Assembly (NCBI RefSeq): GCF_037381185.1
Contig: NZ_JARRQY010000036.1
Coordinates: 3,664 to 67,663 of the forward strand
Length of the DNA stretch: 64,000 nt
Reading direction: 5' to 3'
Origin: Acidihalobacter_A sp037381185
GTDB taxonomy: Bacteria > Pseudomonadota > Gammaproteobacteria > DSM-5130 > Acidihalobacteraceae
The position numbers and the translations under genes are program-made. Under the pieces are notes generated by a model that saw only the letters and a program-made list of their open reading frames with translations, was not told the origin of the DNA and ran no database searches. Shown here piece after piece: positions 8,487 to 16,617 of the stretch (the first letter of the stretch is position 1; every line of letters starts with the position of its first letter).

Positions 8487-9305
8487 TTAGAGCGTCTTGT
8501 CGCGCTCGATGAGGGCGTAGGCCGAGTGATTGTGGATCGATTCGAAGTTCTCGCATTCGACCACGTAGGCGTCGACGCGCGAATCGGCCTCCAGGCGCAC
8601 GGCCAGGTCGCGTGCGGCGTCCTCGACGAACTTGGGATTGTCGTAGGCGCGCTCGGTGACGTACTTCTCGTCGGGGCGCTTGAGCAGCCCGAACAGTTCG
8701 CACGAGGCCTCGGCCTCGGCGATGTCGATCAACTCCTCGATCCACATCGGCTGATTGATGCGTGTGGTCAGGGTGATGTGCGAACGCTGGTTGTGCGCGC
8801 CGTACTCGGAAATGTCGCGCGAGCAGGGGCACAGGCTGGTGACGGGGACGATGACGCGCAGGCTGAGCCGGATCTGGCCGTCGCGCAGTTCACCGATCAG
8901 GCTGGCGTCGTAGTCCATGAGGCTTTCGACGCCGGAGACTGGGGCTGTCTTGCGCACGAAAAACGGGAAGCGCAGGTGGACGTGTCCACGCTCGGCTTCC
9001 AGCCGTGTGATCATGTCCGCCAGCAGATTCTCGAAGCGGGGAATGTCGAGTGCGCCATCCACCTCGTTGAGCAGCGCCACGAAGCGCGACATGTGAGTGC
9101 CCTTGCGCTCGGCGGGCAGGTTCACGTCCATGTCGACAGAGGCGACGGTGGCGCGGGCCTGACCGTCGCGGCCGAGGATCTGCAGCGGATGGCGCAGGCC
9201 CTTGATGCCGACGCGGTTGATGGCCACGCGGCGTTCGTCCGGGCTGCTCTGCACGTCGGGAATGTCCGCGCCGAATTCCGTGTCGGGTCGGGTGGTGTGG
9301 TTCAT
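8487..9305 (-). CDS. folE2: GTP cyclohydrolase I, type IB (FolE2)
   Basis: 272 residues, typical for FolE2 (YciA/PTPS-like T-fold family). It converts GTP to 7,8-dihydroneopterin triphosphate for folate and queuosine/tetrahydrobiopterin-type pathways, using varied divalent metals rather than strictly zinc. Conserved blocks include PVTSLCPCSRDISEYGAHNQRS, carrying the metal-binding cysteine, and VECENFESIHNHSAYA near the C-terminus. Its ATG at 9305 overlaps the queD stop codon (ATGA), so it is translationally coupled to queD. FolE2 is often induced under zinc limitation in other bacteria; no Zur site was identified here. Confidence 0.95.
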   Translation of the reverse strand: MNHTTRPDTEFGADIPDVQSSPDERRVAINRVGIKGLRHPLQILGRDGQARATVASVDMDVNLPAERKGTHMSRFVALLNEVDGALDIPRFENLLADMITRLEAERGHVHLRFPFFVRKTAPVSGVESLMDYDASLIGELRDGQIRLSLRVIVPVTSLCPCSRDISEYGAHNQRSHITLTTRINQPMWIEELIDIAEAEASCELFGLLKRPDEKYVTERAYDNPKFVEDAARDLAVRLEADSRVDAYVVECENFESIHNHSAYALIERDKTL

Positions 9306-9685
9306 GTGTCCTCGCTGTAGCGCACGCAGGCGCGGTCGGTTTCCCACAGCGTGATGGCGCTGATCCGGGCGGTGTCCGTGTTCAGGCGTTCGGACATCCG
9401 GCGGTAGATGTGCGCGGCGATGTTCTCGGCCGTGGGGTTGACCGTGGTGAACGGGGGAAGGTCGTTGAGATAGCGGTGATCGAGTTCGCCGGCGACTTCG
9501 CGGGCGACGCGCTTCATGTCCTTGAAGTCGACGGCCATGCCGACCCCGTCGAGCGCGGTGGCGTGGATCTCCGCCTCCAGCTTCCAGTTGTGGCCGTGCA
9601 TGCGGCTGCAGTCGCCGGGGTAGTCGCGCAGGGTGTGCGCGGCGGCGAAATCGGTGAGCACGGTGAGAGTGTAGGTTGCAGGCAT
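9302..9685 (-). CDS. queD: 6-carboxy-5,6,7,8-tetrahydropterin synthase / 6-pyruvoyltetrahydropterin synthase family
   Basis: 127 residues. The zinc ligands are His17 (FAAAHTL), His30 and His32 in CSRMHGHNW, with the catalytic Cys26 in place. The enzyme acts after GTP cyclohydrolase in preQ0/queuosine synthesis, converting dihydroneopterin triphosphate to carboxy-tetrahydropterin. The start at 9685 (MPATYTLTVLTDF) is chosen because the upstream extension is not family-like. It is directly followed by folE2 with a 4-base overlap, so the two consecutive pathway steps are coupled. Confidence 0.92.
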   Translation of the reverse strand: MPATYTLTVLTDFAAAHTLRDYPGDCSRMHGHNWKLEAEIHATALDGVGMAVDFKDMKRVAREVAGELDHRYLNDLPPFTTVNPTAENIAAHIYRRMSERLNTDTARISAITLWETDRACVRYSEDT

Positions 9686-9713
9686 GGTCTTACTTGATTG
9701 AATTAGTCGGATA

Positions 9714-11609
9714 TTACCGGACCCGGCGGTGCGGGACAATCTTGTCTTCGCCCGCCGGCGGTGTATGGCGGTTCTCGATGGCGGTACTGATGCCGGCAGC
9801 GTCCAGGCCCGCTTCGGCGAGCAGCTCTTCGCGGCTGCCGTGTTCCAGGAAGCGGTCGGGCAGGCCCAGGTTGAGTGTTTCGACGCTGCAGCCGTGTGCA
9901 GCCAGGCATTCGTTGACCGCGCTGCCGGCGCCGCCGGCGATGGCGTTGTCCTCGACGGTGACGAGCAGGCGATGCTCGGCCGCCATCTTCAACACCAGTT
10001 CTTCGTCCAGCGGCTTGACGAAGCGCATGTTGACCACGGTCGCGTCCAGTGCTTCGGCCACTTCGCGGACGGCCGCAAGCGGGGCGCCGAAGCACAGCAG
10101 GGCCACTTCGCATCCTTGGCGCAGGCACTCGCCACGGCCGATCGGCAGCGCCTGCATTTCCTCCTGAACCTCGGTCCCGGGGCCTTTGCCGCGCGGGTAG
10201 CGCACGGCGGCGGGACCATCGTGCAGGAAGCCGGTGTAGAGCATCTGGCGGCACTCGTTCTCGTCCGCCGGAGCCATCACCAGCATGTTGGGTACGCAGC
10301 GCAGGTAGCTCAGGTCGAAGCTGCCAGCGTGGGTGGGGCCGTCGGGTCCGACCACTCCGGCGCGGTCGATGGCGAACAGCACGGGCAGATTCTGCAGCGC
10401 GACGTCGTGGATGAGTTGGTCGTAGCCGCGCTGAAGGAAGGTCGAATAGATTGCCACCACCGGTTTGAGTCCGTCGCAGGCCATGCCGGCGGCTAGCGTG
10501 ACGGCATGTTGTTCGGCGATGGCGACGTCGTAGTAACGCTGCGGGAAGCGGTCGGAGAACTCCACGAGGCCGGAGCCTTCGCGCATGGCCGGCGTGATGC
10601 CGACCAGGCGTTCGTCGCGCGCGGCCATGTCGCACAGCCACTTGCCGAAGACTTGGGTGTAACTCGGTGAGCCGTCCTTCTTGGATCCGGCTGGCAGGCC
10701 CTGCGTGGGGTCGAAGCGGCTGACGCCGTGGTAGCTGACCGGGTCCTGTTCGGCCTGCGGGTAGCCCTTGCCCTTGCGCGTGACGATGTGCAGCAGGCGC
10801 GGGCCCTTGAGTTCGCGCAGGTTGGTCAGGGTCTTGACCAGCAGGTCGAGGTCATGGCCGTCGACGGGGCCGAAATAATGGAAGCCCATTTCCTCGAACA
10901 GCGTGCCGGGGATGATCATGCCCCGCAGGTGCTCGCGCGTGCGCTGCGCCACTTCCCATACCGGGGGCAGGCGCTTGAGGATTTCCTTGCCGCCTTCGCG
11001 CAGGTTCGAATAGATGCGCGAGGACAGGAGCTTGGTCAGGTAGTTCGACATCGCGCCGACGTTGGGCGAGATCGACATGTCGTTGTCGTTGAGCACGACC
11101 AGCAGATCGGCGTCCACGCTGCCTGCGTGGCATAGGGCTTCGTAGGCCATACCGGCGGTCAGGGCGCCGTCGCCGATCACCGCGGCGACCTTGCGCCCGG
11201 CCTGCTGGTGGTGCGAAGCCAGGGCCATGCCCAGGGCGGCGCTGATCGAGGTGCTGGAATGGCCGACGCCGAAGGTGTCGTGGGGGCTCTCGTCGCGCTT
11301 GGGAAAGCCCGCCAGCCCGCCTTTGAGGCGCAGCGTGCCCATGGCTTCGCGGCGGCCGGTCAGTATCTTATGGGCGTAGGCTTGGTGTCCGACGTCCCAT
11401 ACCAGCCGGTCGTGCGGTGTCTGGAATACGCGATGCAGTGCGACGGTCAGCTCGACCGTGCCGAGGTTGGCGGCAAAGTGTCCGCCGGTGCTCGATACCG
11501 AGTCGATGATGAAGCTGCGCAGGTCATCGACCAGTTGACGCAGTTGTCCCTCGCTGAGGGCGCGTACGTCTTCCGGACTGTCGATCGAATTCAGCAGTGA
11601 AGAGGTCAT
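9714..11609 (-). CDS. dxs: 1-deoxy-D-xylulose-5-phosphate synthase
   Basis: 631 residues, full length. This thiamine-diphosphate enzyme condenses pyruvate and glyceraldehyde 3-phosphate, the first step of the MEP isoprenoid pathway. The ThDP-binding motif GDGALTAGMAYEAL...VVLNDND is intact, as are the N-terminal DVGHQAYAHKILTGR block and the transketolase-type pyrimidine domain (DRAGVVGPDGPTHAGSFDLSYLR). It is the last gene of an xseB-ispA-dxs unit, separated from ispA by 174 bp in which no other feature was seen. The basic tail (VPHRRVR) ends only 28 bp before the start of queD. Confidence 0.98.
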   Translation of the reverse strand: MTSSLLNSIDSPEDVRALSEGQLRQLVDDLRSFIIDSVSSTGGHFAANLGTVELTVALHRVFQTPHDRLVWDVGHQAYAHKILTGRREAMGTLRLKGGLAGFPKRDESPHDTFGVGHSSTSISAALGMALASHHQQAGRKVAAVIGDGALTAGMAYEALCHAGSVDADLLVVLNDNDMSISPNVGAMSNYLTKLLSSRIYSNLREGGKEILKRLPPVWEVAQRTREHLRGMIIPGTLFEEMGFHYFGPVDGHDLDLLVKTLTNLRELKGPRLLHIVTRKGKGYPQAEQDPVSYHGVSRFDPTQGLPAGSKKDGSPSYTQVFGKWLCDMAARDERLVGITPAMREGSGLVEFSDRFPQRYYDVAIAEQHAVTLAAGMACDGLKPVVAIYSTFLQRGYDQLIHDVALQNLPVLFAIDRAGVVGPDGPTHAGSFDLSYLRCVPNMLVMAPADENECRQMLYTGFLHDGPAAVRYPRGKGPGTEVQEEMQALPIGRGECLRQGCEVALLCFGAPLAAVREVAEALDATVVNMRFVKPLDEELVLKMAAEHRLLVTVEDNAIAGGAGSAVNECLAAHGCSVETLNLGLPDRFLEHGSREELLAEAGLDAAGISTAIENRHTPPAGEDKIVPHRRVR

Positions 11610-11783
11610 GCGACGCTCCGGTGTCCGGCCTCAGCCCGCAGGGAGCCGTTGTTGCGGCTGCCTGGAGCGAAGCGGTACACGAATCTGACAAAGTGGTTCA
11701 TAACCAAGTAATTGTTGGCCTCGGGGCCGGCGGCTGCAAGCGCGGAGCGACGACTGGTCGGTCAAGGCGCGAAGGACAGCCTG

Positions 11784-12689
11784 CTAGTGAATGCGGTTGA
11801 CGATGAAGTCGGCGATCCAGCGCAGGGCGGCGCAGCTCTCATCGTCGAACGTCTCAAGCGCGGCCAGGGCTTCCTCGTGTAGGGCGCGCGCGTGGGTTTT
11901 TGCGGCGTCCATGCCGAGCAGACCGGGGAAGGTCGGTTTGTTGCGTGCGATGTCGGCGCCCTGGGTTTTGCCGAGCGTTTCCGTGTCGCCCTCTACGTCC
12001 AGGATATCGTCGCGAATCTGAAAGGCCAAGCCGATACAGGCGGCGTAACGGTCGAGCCGTTCCCGCGTTTGCTCGTCGGCGTGCTCCGCGCATAGCGCGG
12101 CCATGCGGACGCTTGCCCTGATCAGTTCCCCGGTCTTGTGGATGTGCATGTTTTCCAGTTCGGCCAGGTTGAGTTCGCGTCCCACCGAGGCGAGATCGAT
12201 GGCCTGCCCTCCGGCCATGCCCCGCGAGCCCGACGCCACGGCGAGCGCGTCGATCATCGCGAGCCGGGTGGCGGGGGAGCAAGGCAGCGCGGGGTCGCTG
12301 GCCAGAATATGAAAGGCCAGGGCCTGCATCGCATCGCCGGCGAGGATCGCCGTGGCCTCGTCGAACGCCTTGTGGCAGGTCGGACGGCCCCGGCGCAGAT
12401 CGTCGTCATCCATGGCGGGGAGATCGTCGTGGATCAGGGAATAGGCGTGGATGATTTCGACCGCGGCGGCTGCTCCGTCGAGGGCCCGTTCCTCTATGCC
12501 GATGGCGCGGCCGGAGGCGTAGACCAGCAAGGGACGGATGCGCTTGCCGCCGCTCAGCGCGGCGTAGCGCATTGCGGCATGAAGTTCGCCGGGTTGGGTC
12601 TCTGCATTGGGCAGCCAGCGCTCGAGTGCGGTTTCGGCGCGCTCGCGCCAGCCGGCGGCGAGGGCGTTGACGTCAGTCGTCGTTGGCAT
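11784..12689 (-). CDS. ispA: Polyprenyl synthetase, farnesyl/geranyl diphosphate synthase
   Basis: 301 residues. Both aspartate-rich motifs are present: the first as HDDLPAMDDDDLRRGRPTCH, with the two-residue insertion typical of bacterial short-chain synthases, and the second as FQIRDDILDVEGD. It makes C10-C15 prenyl diphosphates from IPP and DMAPP. The start codon lies inside the end of xseB (17 bp overlap), and dxs follows, the same order as in E. coli. Product chain length cannot be fixed from sequence alone. Confidence 0.96.
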   Translation of the reverse strand: MPTTTDVNALAAGWRERAETALERWLPNAETQPGELHAAMRYAALSGGKRIRPLLVYASGRAIGIEERALDGAAAAVEIIHAYSLIHDDLPAMDDDDLRRGRPTCHKAFDEATAILAGDAMQALAFHILASDPALPCSPATRLAMIDALAVASGSRGMAGGQAIDLASVGRELNLAELENMHIHKTGELIRASVRMAALCAEHADEQTRERLDRYAACIGLAFQIRDDILDVEGDTETLGKTQGADIARNKPTFPGLLGMDAAKTHARALHEEALAALETFDDESCAALRWIADFIVNRIH

Positions 12690-12915
12690 CTTCTTCGCCG
12701 ACGTTCGGGTGCAGCGGGCCTTCGCCGTCTTCGGTCAGGACGCGGATTTTCTGCTCGGCAGAGCTGAGTGCATGCTGGCAGTCGCGTACCAGCCGTATGC
12801 CTCGCTCGAATTCCTTGAGCGAGGTTTCCAGCGGCTGGTCGCCATGTTCCATGCGCTCGACCAGGGCCTCAAGCTCGGCCAGGGCCTTTTCGAAGTCGAG
12901 TTTCTTGGGGCTCAT
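12673..12915 (-). CDS. xseB: Exodeoxyribonuclease VII small subunit
   Basis: 80 residues, the usual size. The central FEKALAELEALVERMEHGDQPLETSLKEFERGIRLVRDCQHALSSAEQKI-type sequence is the diagnostic XseB coiled region (key elements LE.lV..mE.GdlpLe.sl..fErG..L...C). It pairs with XseA, which is not in this window, to degrade single-stranded DNA. It overlaps ispA by 17 bp and leads the isoprenoid operon. Confidence 0.95.
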   Translation of the reverse strand: MSPKKLDFEKALAELEALVERMEHGDQPLETSLKEFERGIRLVRDCQHALSSAEQKIRVLTEDGEGPLHPNVGEEDANDD

Positions 12916-13092
12916 GTCGAGAGGAAAACCGCGTAGATAGTAAACAGCGTACAGTACCTAACTCCGCGTGATTGGGCAATCTTGCGAGGCAGCCGTCATG
13001 CTGGCGACGGCAAGCTGGTGCGGACCCTGCTCTGCAAGCAGAACTTTGGCTGTTGCGACATCCGGGGAAGGGTGGAACTTTCTGGATCGTGC

Positions 13093-13121
13093 TTGACGAT
13101 TTTTTAGACTAGGTCTAAATT
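13093..13121 (+). promoter_or_regulatory. Promoter with palindromic operator upstream of rubrerythrin
   Basis: TTGACG (13093-13098) and TAAATT (13116-13121) are spaced 17 bp and fit a sigma-70 promoter. The inverted repeat TTTAGACTAGGTCTAAA (13103-13119, perfect 7 bp arms, 3 bp centre) fills the spacer and covers most of the -10. That position would let a dimeric repressor block RNA polymerase. The regulator is unknown; a redox- or metal-sensing Rrf2, Fur/PerR or TetR-type protein is a guess. Confidence 0.6.
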
Positions 13122-13188
13122 ATTGCCGTGGCCGCCAGTGATGCGGCTGCTCGCCAATGACAGTATCCCACTTAGGAGGAATACCACT

Positions 13189-13608
13189 GTGGAACTCAAG
13201 GGTAGCAAGACCGAGCAGAGCCTGAAGGACGCCTTCGCCGGCGAGTCGATGGCAAACCGCCGTTATCTCTACTTCGCCGCCAAGGCCGACGTCGAGGGTC
13301 AGAACGACGTTTCCGCGGTGTTCCGTTCCACCGCTGAAGGCGAAACGGGTCATGCGCATGGCCATCTCGAGTATCTCGAGGATTGCGGCGATCCGGCCAC
13401 CGGTCTGCCTTTCGGCGGCACCGAGGCCAATCTGAAGACCGCTGTTGCCGGTGAGACGCACGAGTACACCGACATGTATCCGGGCATGGCCAAGACCGCC
13501 CGCGACGAGGGCTTCGACGAAATCGCGGATTGGTTCGAAACTCTGGCCAAAGCCGAGCGTTCGCATGCCAATCGCTTCCAGAAGGCGCTGGACAGCCTGG
13601 CGTCGTGA
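13189..13608 (+). CDS. Rubrerythrin-like di-iron protein (erythrin domain only)
   Basis: 139 residues from GTG 13189, chosen because TAGGAGGA at 13173-13180 lies 8 bases upstream; earlier starts would put the ribosome binding site inside the gene. The ferritin-like four-helix bundle shows paired ligand motifs: FAGESMANRRYLYFA, EGETGHAHGH, AGETHEYTDMYP and KAERSHANRF. There is no C-terminal rubredoxin CxxC domain, so the usual electron-accepting module is missing and a partner must supply electrons. The following Fe-S protein and DUF3501 genes are a recurring neighbourhood for this subtype. A role in peroxide reduction is inferred from the family. Confidence 0.9.
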   Translation: MELKGSKTEQSLKDAFAGESMANRRYLYFAAKADVEGQNDVSAVFRSTAEGETGHAHGHLEYLEDCGDPATGLPFGGTEANLKTAVAGETHEYTDMYPGMAKTARDEGFDEIADWFETLAKAERSHANRFQKALDSLAS

Positions 13609-13614
13609 CCCTCG

Positions 13615-13644
13615 CGGAGCCGCCCTTCTGGGCGGCTCCGTTTT
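13615..13644 (+). terminator. Rho-independent terminator or attenuator after rubrerythrin
   Basis: CGGAGCCGCCC at 13615-13625 and its perfect complement at 13630-13640 form an 11 bp GC-rich stem with loop TTCT, directly followed by TTTT. It lies between rubrerythrin and the Fe-S protein gene, so it may uncouple high rubrerythrin expression from the downstream genes. Confidence 0.85.
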
Positions 13645-13772
13645 CCCTGGGCCGGGCTGCACCAAGTACGGCGCGCGGGGGCCACGACAACAGCGGTTCC
13701 AGGCAACGCCGAAAATCAACAACAAATTCGCGCATTCAGGCGGATGTCGCCTGTCGATGAGGAGGGAATGAC

Positions 13773-15131
13773 ATGTCGTCTTCCATGGACGCTCGTAAAG
13801 AAGGCAATCTCGAAGCCCCTACCCGGCATCCGCTGGAGTGGCAGTCCGAGGCGTTCTACGACCACGAGGCACTCTTCGCTGAACTCGAGCGCGTTTACGA
13901 CATCTGCCACGGTTGCCGCCGCTGCGTCAGTCTGTGCAACTCATTCCCCACGCTGTTCGATCTGGTCGACGAATCGTCGACCATGGAAGTGGATGGGGTG
14001 GAAAAGGACGACTACTGGAAGGTCGTCGACCAGTGCTATCTGTGCGACCTGTGCTACATGACCAAGTGTCCGTACACCCCGCCGCATGAGTGGAACGTCG
14101 ATTTTCCGCATCTAATGTTGCGCGCCAAGGCAGTTAAATACCGTGAAGGCAAGGTCAGTACGCGCGATCGCCTGATCACTTCCACCGATACCGTCGGCCG
14201 CTTGGCCGGTATTCCGGTGGTGTCGAAGATGGTCAACGGTTCAAACAGCAACCGTGCGTTCCGTGAGCAGCTCGACAAAGTCATGGGCATACATCCGGAT
14301 GCGTTGCTGCCGGAATATCACAGCGAGACTGGGCGCAAGCGTGTCGCCGATTACCGCAGCGCGGTGACCAAGCCGTTGCCCGCCGGGCGCACGCAGGGCC
14401 GGGCCGCGCTGTTCGCCACCTGCTATGGCAATTACAACGAACCGCATCTGGCCGAAGATCTGTTCAAAGTGTTCGAGCACAACGGCATCGAGATGACCCT
14501 GGCCGAGAAGGAGCAGTGCTGCGGCATGCCCAAGCTTGAACTGGGCGATCTGGCCGCGGTGGCACGCGCCAAGGAGGCGAATATTCCGGTGCTCGCCCGC
14601 ATGATCGACGAGGGCTGGGACATCGTCGCGCCGGTGCCGTCCTGCGTGCTGATGTTCAAGCAGGAACTGCCGCTGATGTTTCCGGACGATCCCGAGGTGG
14701 CCAAGGTCAAGGAGCATATCTTCGATCCCTTCGAATACCTGATGCTCAGACACAAGGAGGGGCTGTTGAAGACCGACTTCAAGAGTTCGCTGGGCAAGAT
14801 CGCTTATCACGCCTCCTGCCATTTGCGCGTGCAGAACATGGGGCTCAAGACCCGCGAGCTGCTGGAGTTGGTGCCGGATACCGAGATCGACACGATCGAG
14901 CGCTGCTCCGGCCATGACGGCACCTATGCCGTGAAGAGCGAGTTCCACGAGATTTCCATGAAGATCTGCCGACCGGTGGTCAGCCGAGTGCAGAAGGCCG
15001 AGAGCGATCACTATTCCAGCGATTGCCCGATGGCCGGACATCAGATCGAGAACGGCCTCAAGGGCAAGGGCGACGAGCGTGAGCCGGAGCATCCGCTGAC
15101 GCTGCTGCGCATCGCCTACGGCATCGAATAG
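13773..15131 (+). CDS. Cysteine-rich (Fe-S)-binding protein, GlpC/HdrB-related
   Basis: 452 residues. An N-terminal ferredoxin-like pair of clusters is marked by ICHGCRRCVSLCNSFP and CYLCDLCYMTKCPYTPP. The C-terminal half holds two cysteine-rich CCG domains: ATCYGNYNE...EKEQCCGMPKLE, and YHASCHLRVQNMG...IERCSGHDGTYA. In the second, Cys-Ser-Gly replaces Cys-Cys-Gly. Such proteins relay electrons in heterodisulfide-reductase and glycerol-3-phosphate dehydrogenase (GlpC) systems. Located between rubrerythrin and DUF3501, it is the likely electron donor for the di-iron protein, which is inference from context. Ribosome binding site GAGGAGGGAA precedes ATG 13773. Confidence 0.88.
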   Translation: MSSSMDARKEGNLEAPTRHPLEWQSEAFYDHEALFAELERVYDICHGCRRCVSLCNSFPTLFDLVDESSTMEVDGVEKDDYWKVVDQCYLCDLCYMTKCPYTPPHEWNVDFPHLMLRAKAVKYREGKVSTRDRLITSTDTVGRLAGIPVVSKMVNGSNSNRAFREQLDKVMGIHPDALLPEYHSETGRKRVADYRSAVTKPLPAGRTQGRAALFATCYGNYNEPHLAEDLFKVFEHNGIEMTLAEKEQCCGMPKLELGDLAAVARAKEANIPVLARMIDEGWDIVAPVPSCVLMFKQELPLMFPDDPEVAKVKEHIFDPFEYLMLRHKEGLLKTDFKSSLGKIAYHASCHLRVQNMGLKTRELLELVPDTEIDTIERCSGHDGTYAVKSEFHEISMKICRPVVSRVQKAESDHYSSDCPMAGHQIENGLKGKGDEREPEHPLTLLRIAYGIE

Positions 15132-15175
15132 CATTTGCCGCATGGACGGCGGACATTGATTTACTTGGAGTGTTG

Positions 15176-15763
15176 ATGATGGAAAAGCTGTCGCGCGAAG
15201 ACTTGATGTCGCTCGAAGAATATGCGCAGAAGCGCGCCGAATTCCGCCCGCAGGTGATGGCGCACAAGCGCAATCGCCGCCTGGCGCTGGGCGCGCATGC
15301 GGCGCTGTATTTCGAGGACCGGCTGACCATGCAGTATCAGGTTCAGGAAATGCTGCGGGCCGAGCGCATCTTCGAGGCTGCCGGGATTGAGGAGGAGCTT
15401 GACACCTACAACCCGCTGATTCCGGACGGCAGCAACTGGAAGGCGACCTTCATGCTCGAATACGACGACGTCGAGCAGCGCCAGGAAGCGGTACAGCGCT
15501 TGATCGGTATCGAGGACAAGGTGTGGGTGCGCGTGGCGGGTTTCGACAAGATCTACGCCATCGCCGATGAGGATCTGGAGCGCGAGACCGAGGAAAAAAC
15601 CTCCACGGTGCATTTCATGCGCTTTGAACTCAGTGCGGAGATGGTCGCAGCCTTGAAGCAGGACGCCACGCTGTCCGCCGGCATCGAACATGAGAACATG
15701 CCGCTGGCGGTGGAGCCGGTGCCGGCGGAGGTGGTGCAGTCGCTGGTTGGCGATCTCGATTGA
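15176..15763 (+). CDS. DUF3501 family protein
   Basis: 195 residues with no signal peptide. Sequence features such as RAEFRPQVMAHKRNRRLALGAHAALYFEDRLTM followed by QEMLRAERIFEAAGIEEELDTYNPLIPDG are those of the DUF3501 family. The biochemical function is unknown. The family is repeatedly found after a rubrerythrin and a CCG-type Fe-S protein, as here, 44 bp after the Fe-S gene, which argues for a joint redox role. GGAG at 15167-15170 precedes two adjacent ATG codons (15176 and 15179); either could be used. Confidence 0.85.
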   Translation: MMEKLSREDLMSLEEYAQKRAEFRPQVMAHKRNRRLALGAHAALYFEDRLTMQYQVQEMLRAERIFEAAGIEEELDTYNPLIPDGSNWKATFMLEYDDVEQRQEAVQRLIGIEDKVWVRVAGFDKIYAIADEDLERETEEKTSTVHFMRFELSAEMVAALKQDATLSAGIEHENMPLAVEPVPAEVVQSLVGDLD

Positions 15764-16605
15764 CGGTGAGGTCGCGTCGCTTCATTCAATGCGATGTGTT
15801 CAGTGCCGTTCCGACCCGGGGCAACGCGCTGGCCGTGGTCGTCGACGGCGATGGATTGTCGGAAGAGCAGATGAGGCGTTTCGCGGCCTGGACGAACCTG
15901 GCCGAAACGACCTTTCTTCTGCCGCCCGAGGATCCAAGCGCCGACTACAAGGTGCGTATCTTCACTCCGACCCGCGAAATGCCGTTCGCCGGGCATCCGA
16001 CGCTGGGCAGTTGTACGGCATGGCTTGATTCCGGAGGCGTGCCGCGCGACGTCCACGTCGTGCGCCAGGAGTGCGGGGTCGGCATCGTGGAGATCGACAT
16101 CAGCCGTGAGAATGAACTGGCGTTCAAGGCGCCTCCCACGAAGGTCCAGCCGCTGCCGGCCGATATGCAGCAGGCGATCCTCGGAGCGCTGGATATTCCG
16201 CCAGAAGCGGTGCTGCGCGCCGCCAGGCTCGACAACGGGCCGGTCTGGCAGGTTCTCGAGCTGAACACTGCCGAAGCCGTTCTCGCGGTCGATTCGTCCC
16301 GCGTGCGTTGGCCGGAGTTCAAGGCCATCGGTCTGCTCGGCGCGCATCCTGCGGGGGGCGAATGCGATTACGAGGTTCGCATGCTGGCGCCTTCGAGCGG
16401 CATGCGCGAGGATCCGATCACCGGTTCTCTCAACTCCGCATTGGCCTGCTGGATGCGGGCCGAAGGGCGGCTCGACAGGGAGTTGCGAATCGCGCAGGGC
16501 ACGTCCATCGGCCGGTGCGGCCGCGTGTCGATCCGGCCGCTTGGCGAGGACGTCTGGATCGGCGGACAGACGCACGTTCTGATTCAGGGAAGCGTGAGTC
16601 TGTAG
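15760..16605 (+). CDS. PhzF family isomerase-like protein
   Basis: 281 residues if read from TTG 15760, which overlaps the DUF3501 stop (TTGA); GTG 15766 is an equally plausible start. The family pattern is clear: DVFSAVPTRGNALAVVVDG, TNLAETTFLLPP with the catalytic glutamate, MPFAGHPTLGSC, and EDPITGSLNSALACW near the C-terminus. PhzF-type proteins have a diaminopimelate-epimerase-like fold; most members outside phenazine producers have unknown substrates. No phenazine genes are present here, so the physiological role is open. Translational coupling to DUF3501 suggests a shared transcript. Confidence 0.9.
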   Translation: MTVRSRRFIQCDVFSAVPTRGNALAVVVDGDGLSEEQMRRFAAWTNLAETTFLLPPEDPSADYKVRIFTPTREMPFAGHPTLGSCTAWLDSGGVPRDVHVVRQECGVGIVEIDISRENELAFKAPPTKVQPLPADMQQAILGALDIPPEAVLRAARLDNGPVWQVLELNTAEAVLAVDSSRVRWPEFKAIGLLGAHPAGGECDYEVRMLAPSSGMREDPITGSLNSALACWMRAEGRLDRELRIAQGTSIGRCGRVSIRPLGEDVWIGGQTHVLIQGSVSL

Positions 16606-16617
16606 CGCACGCAAGTA

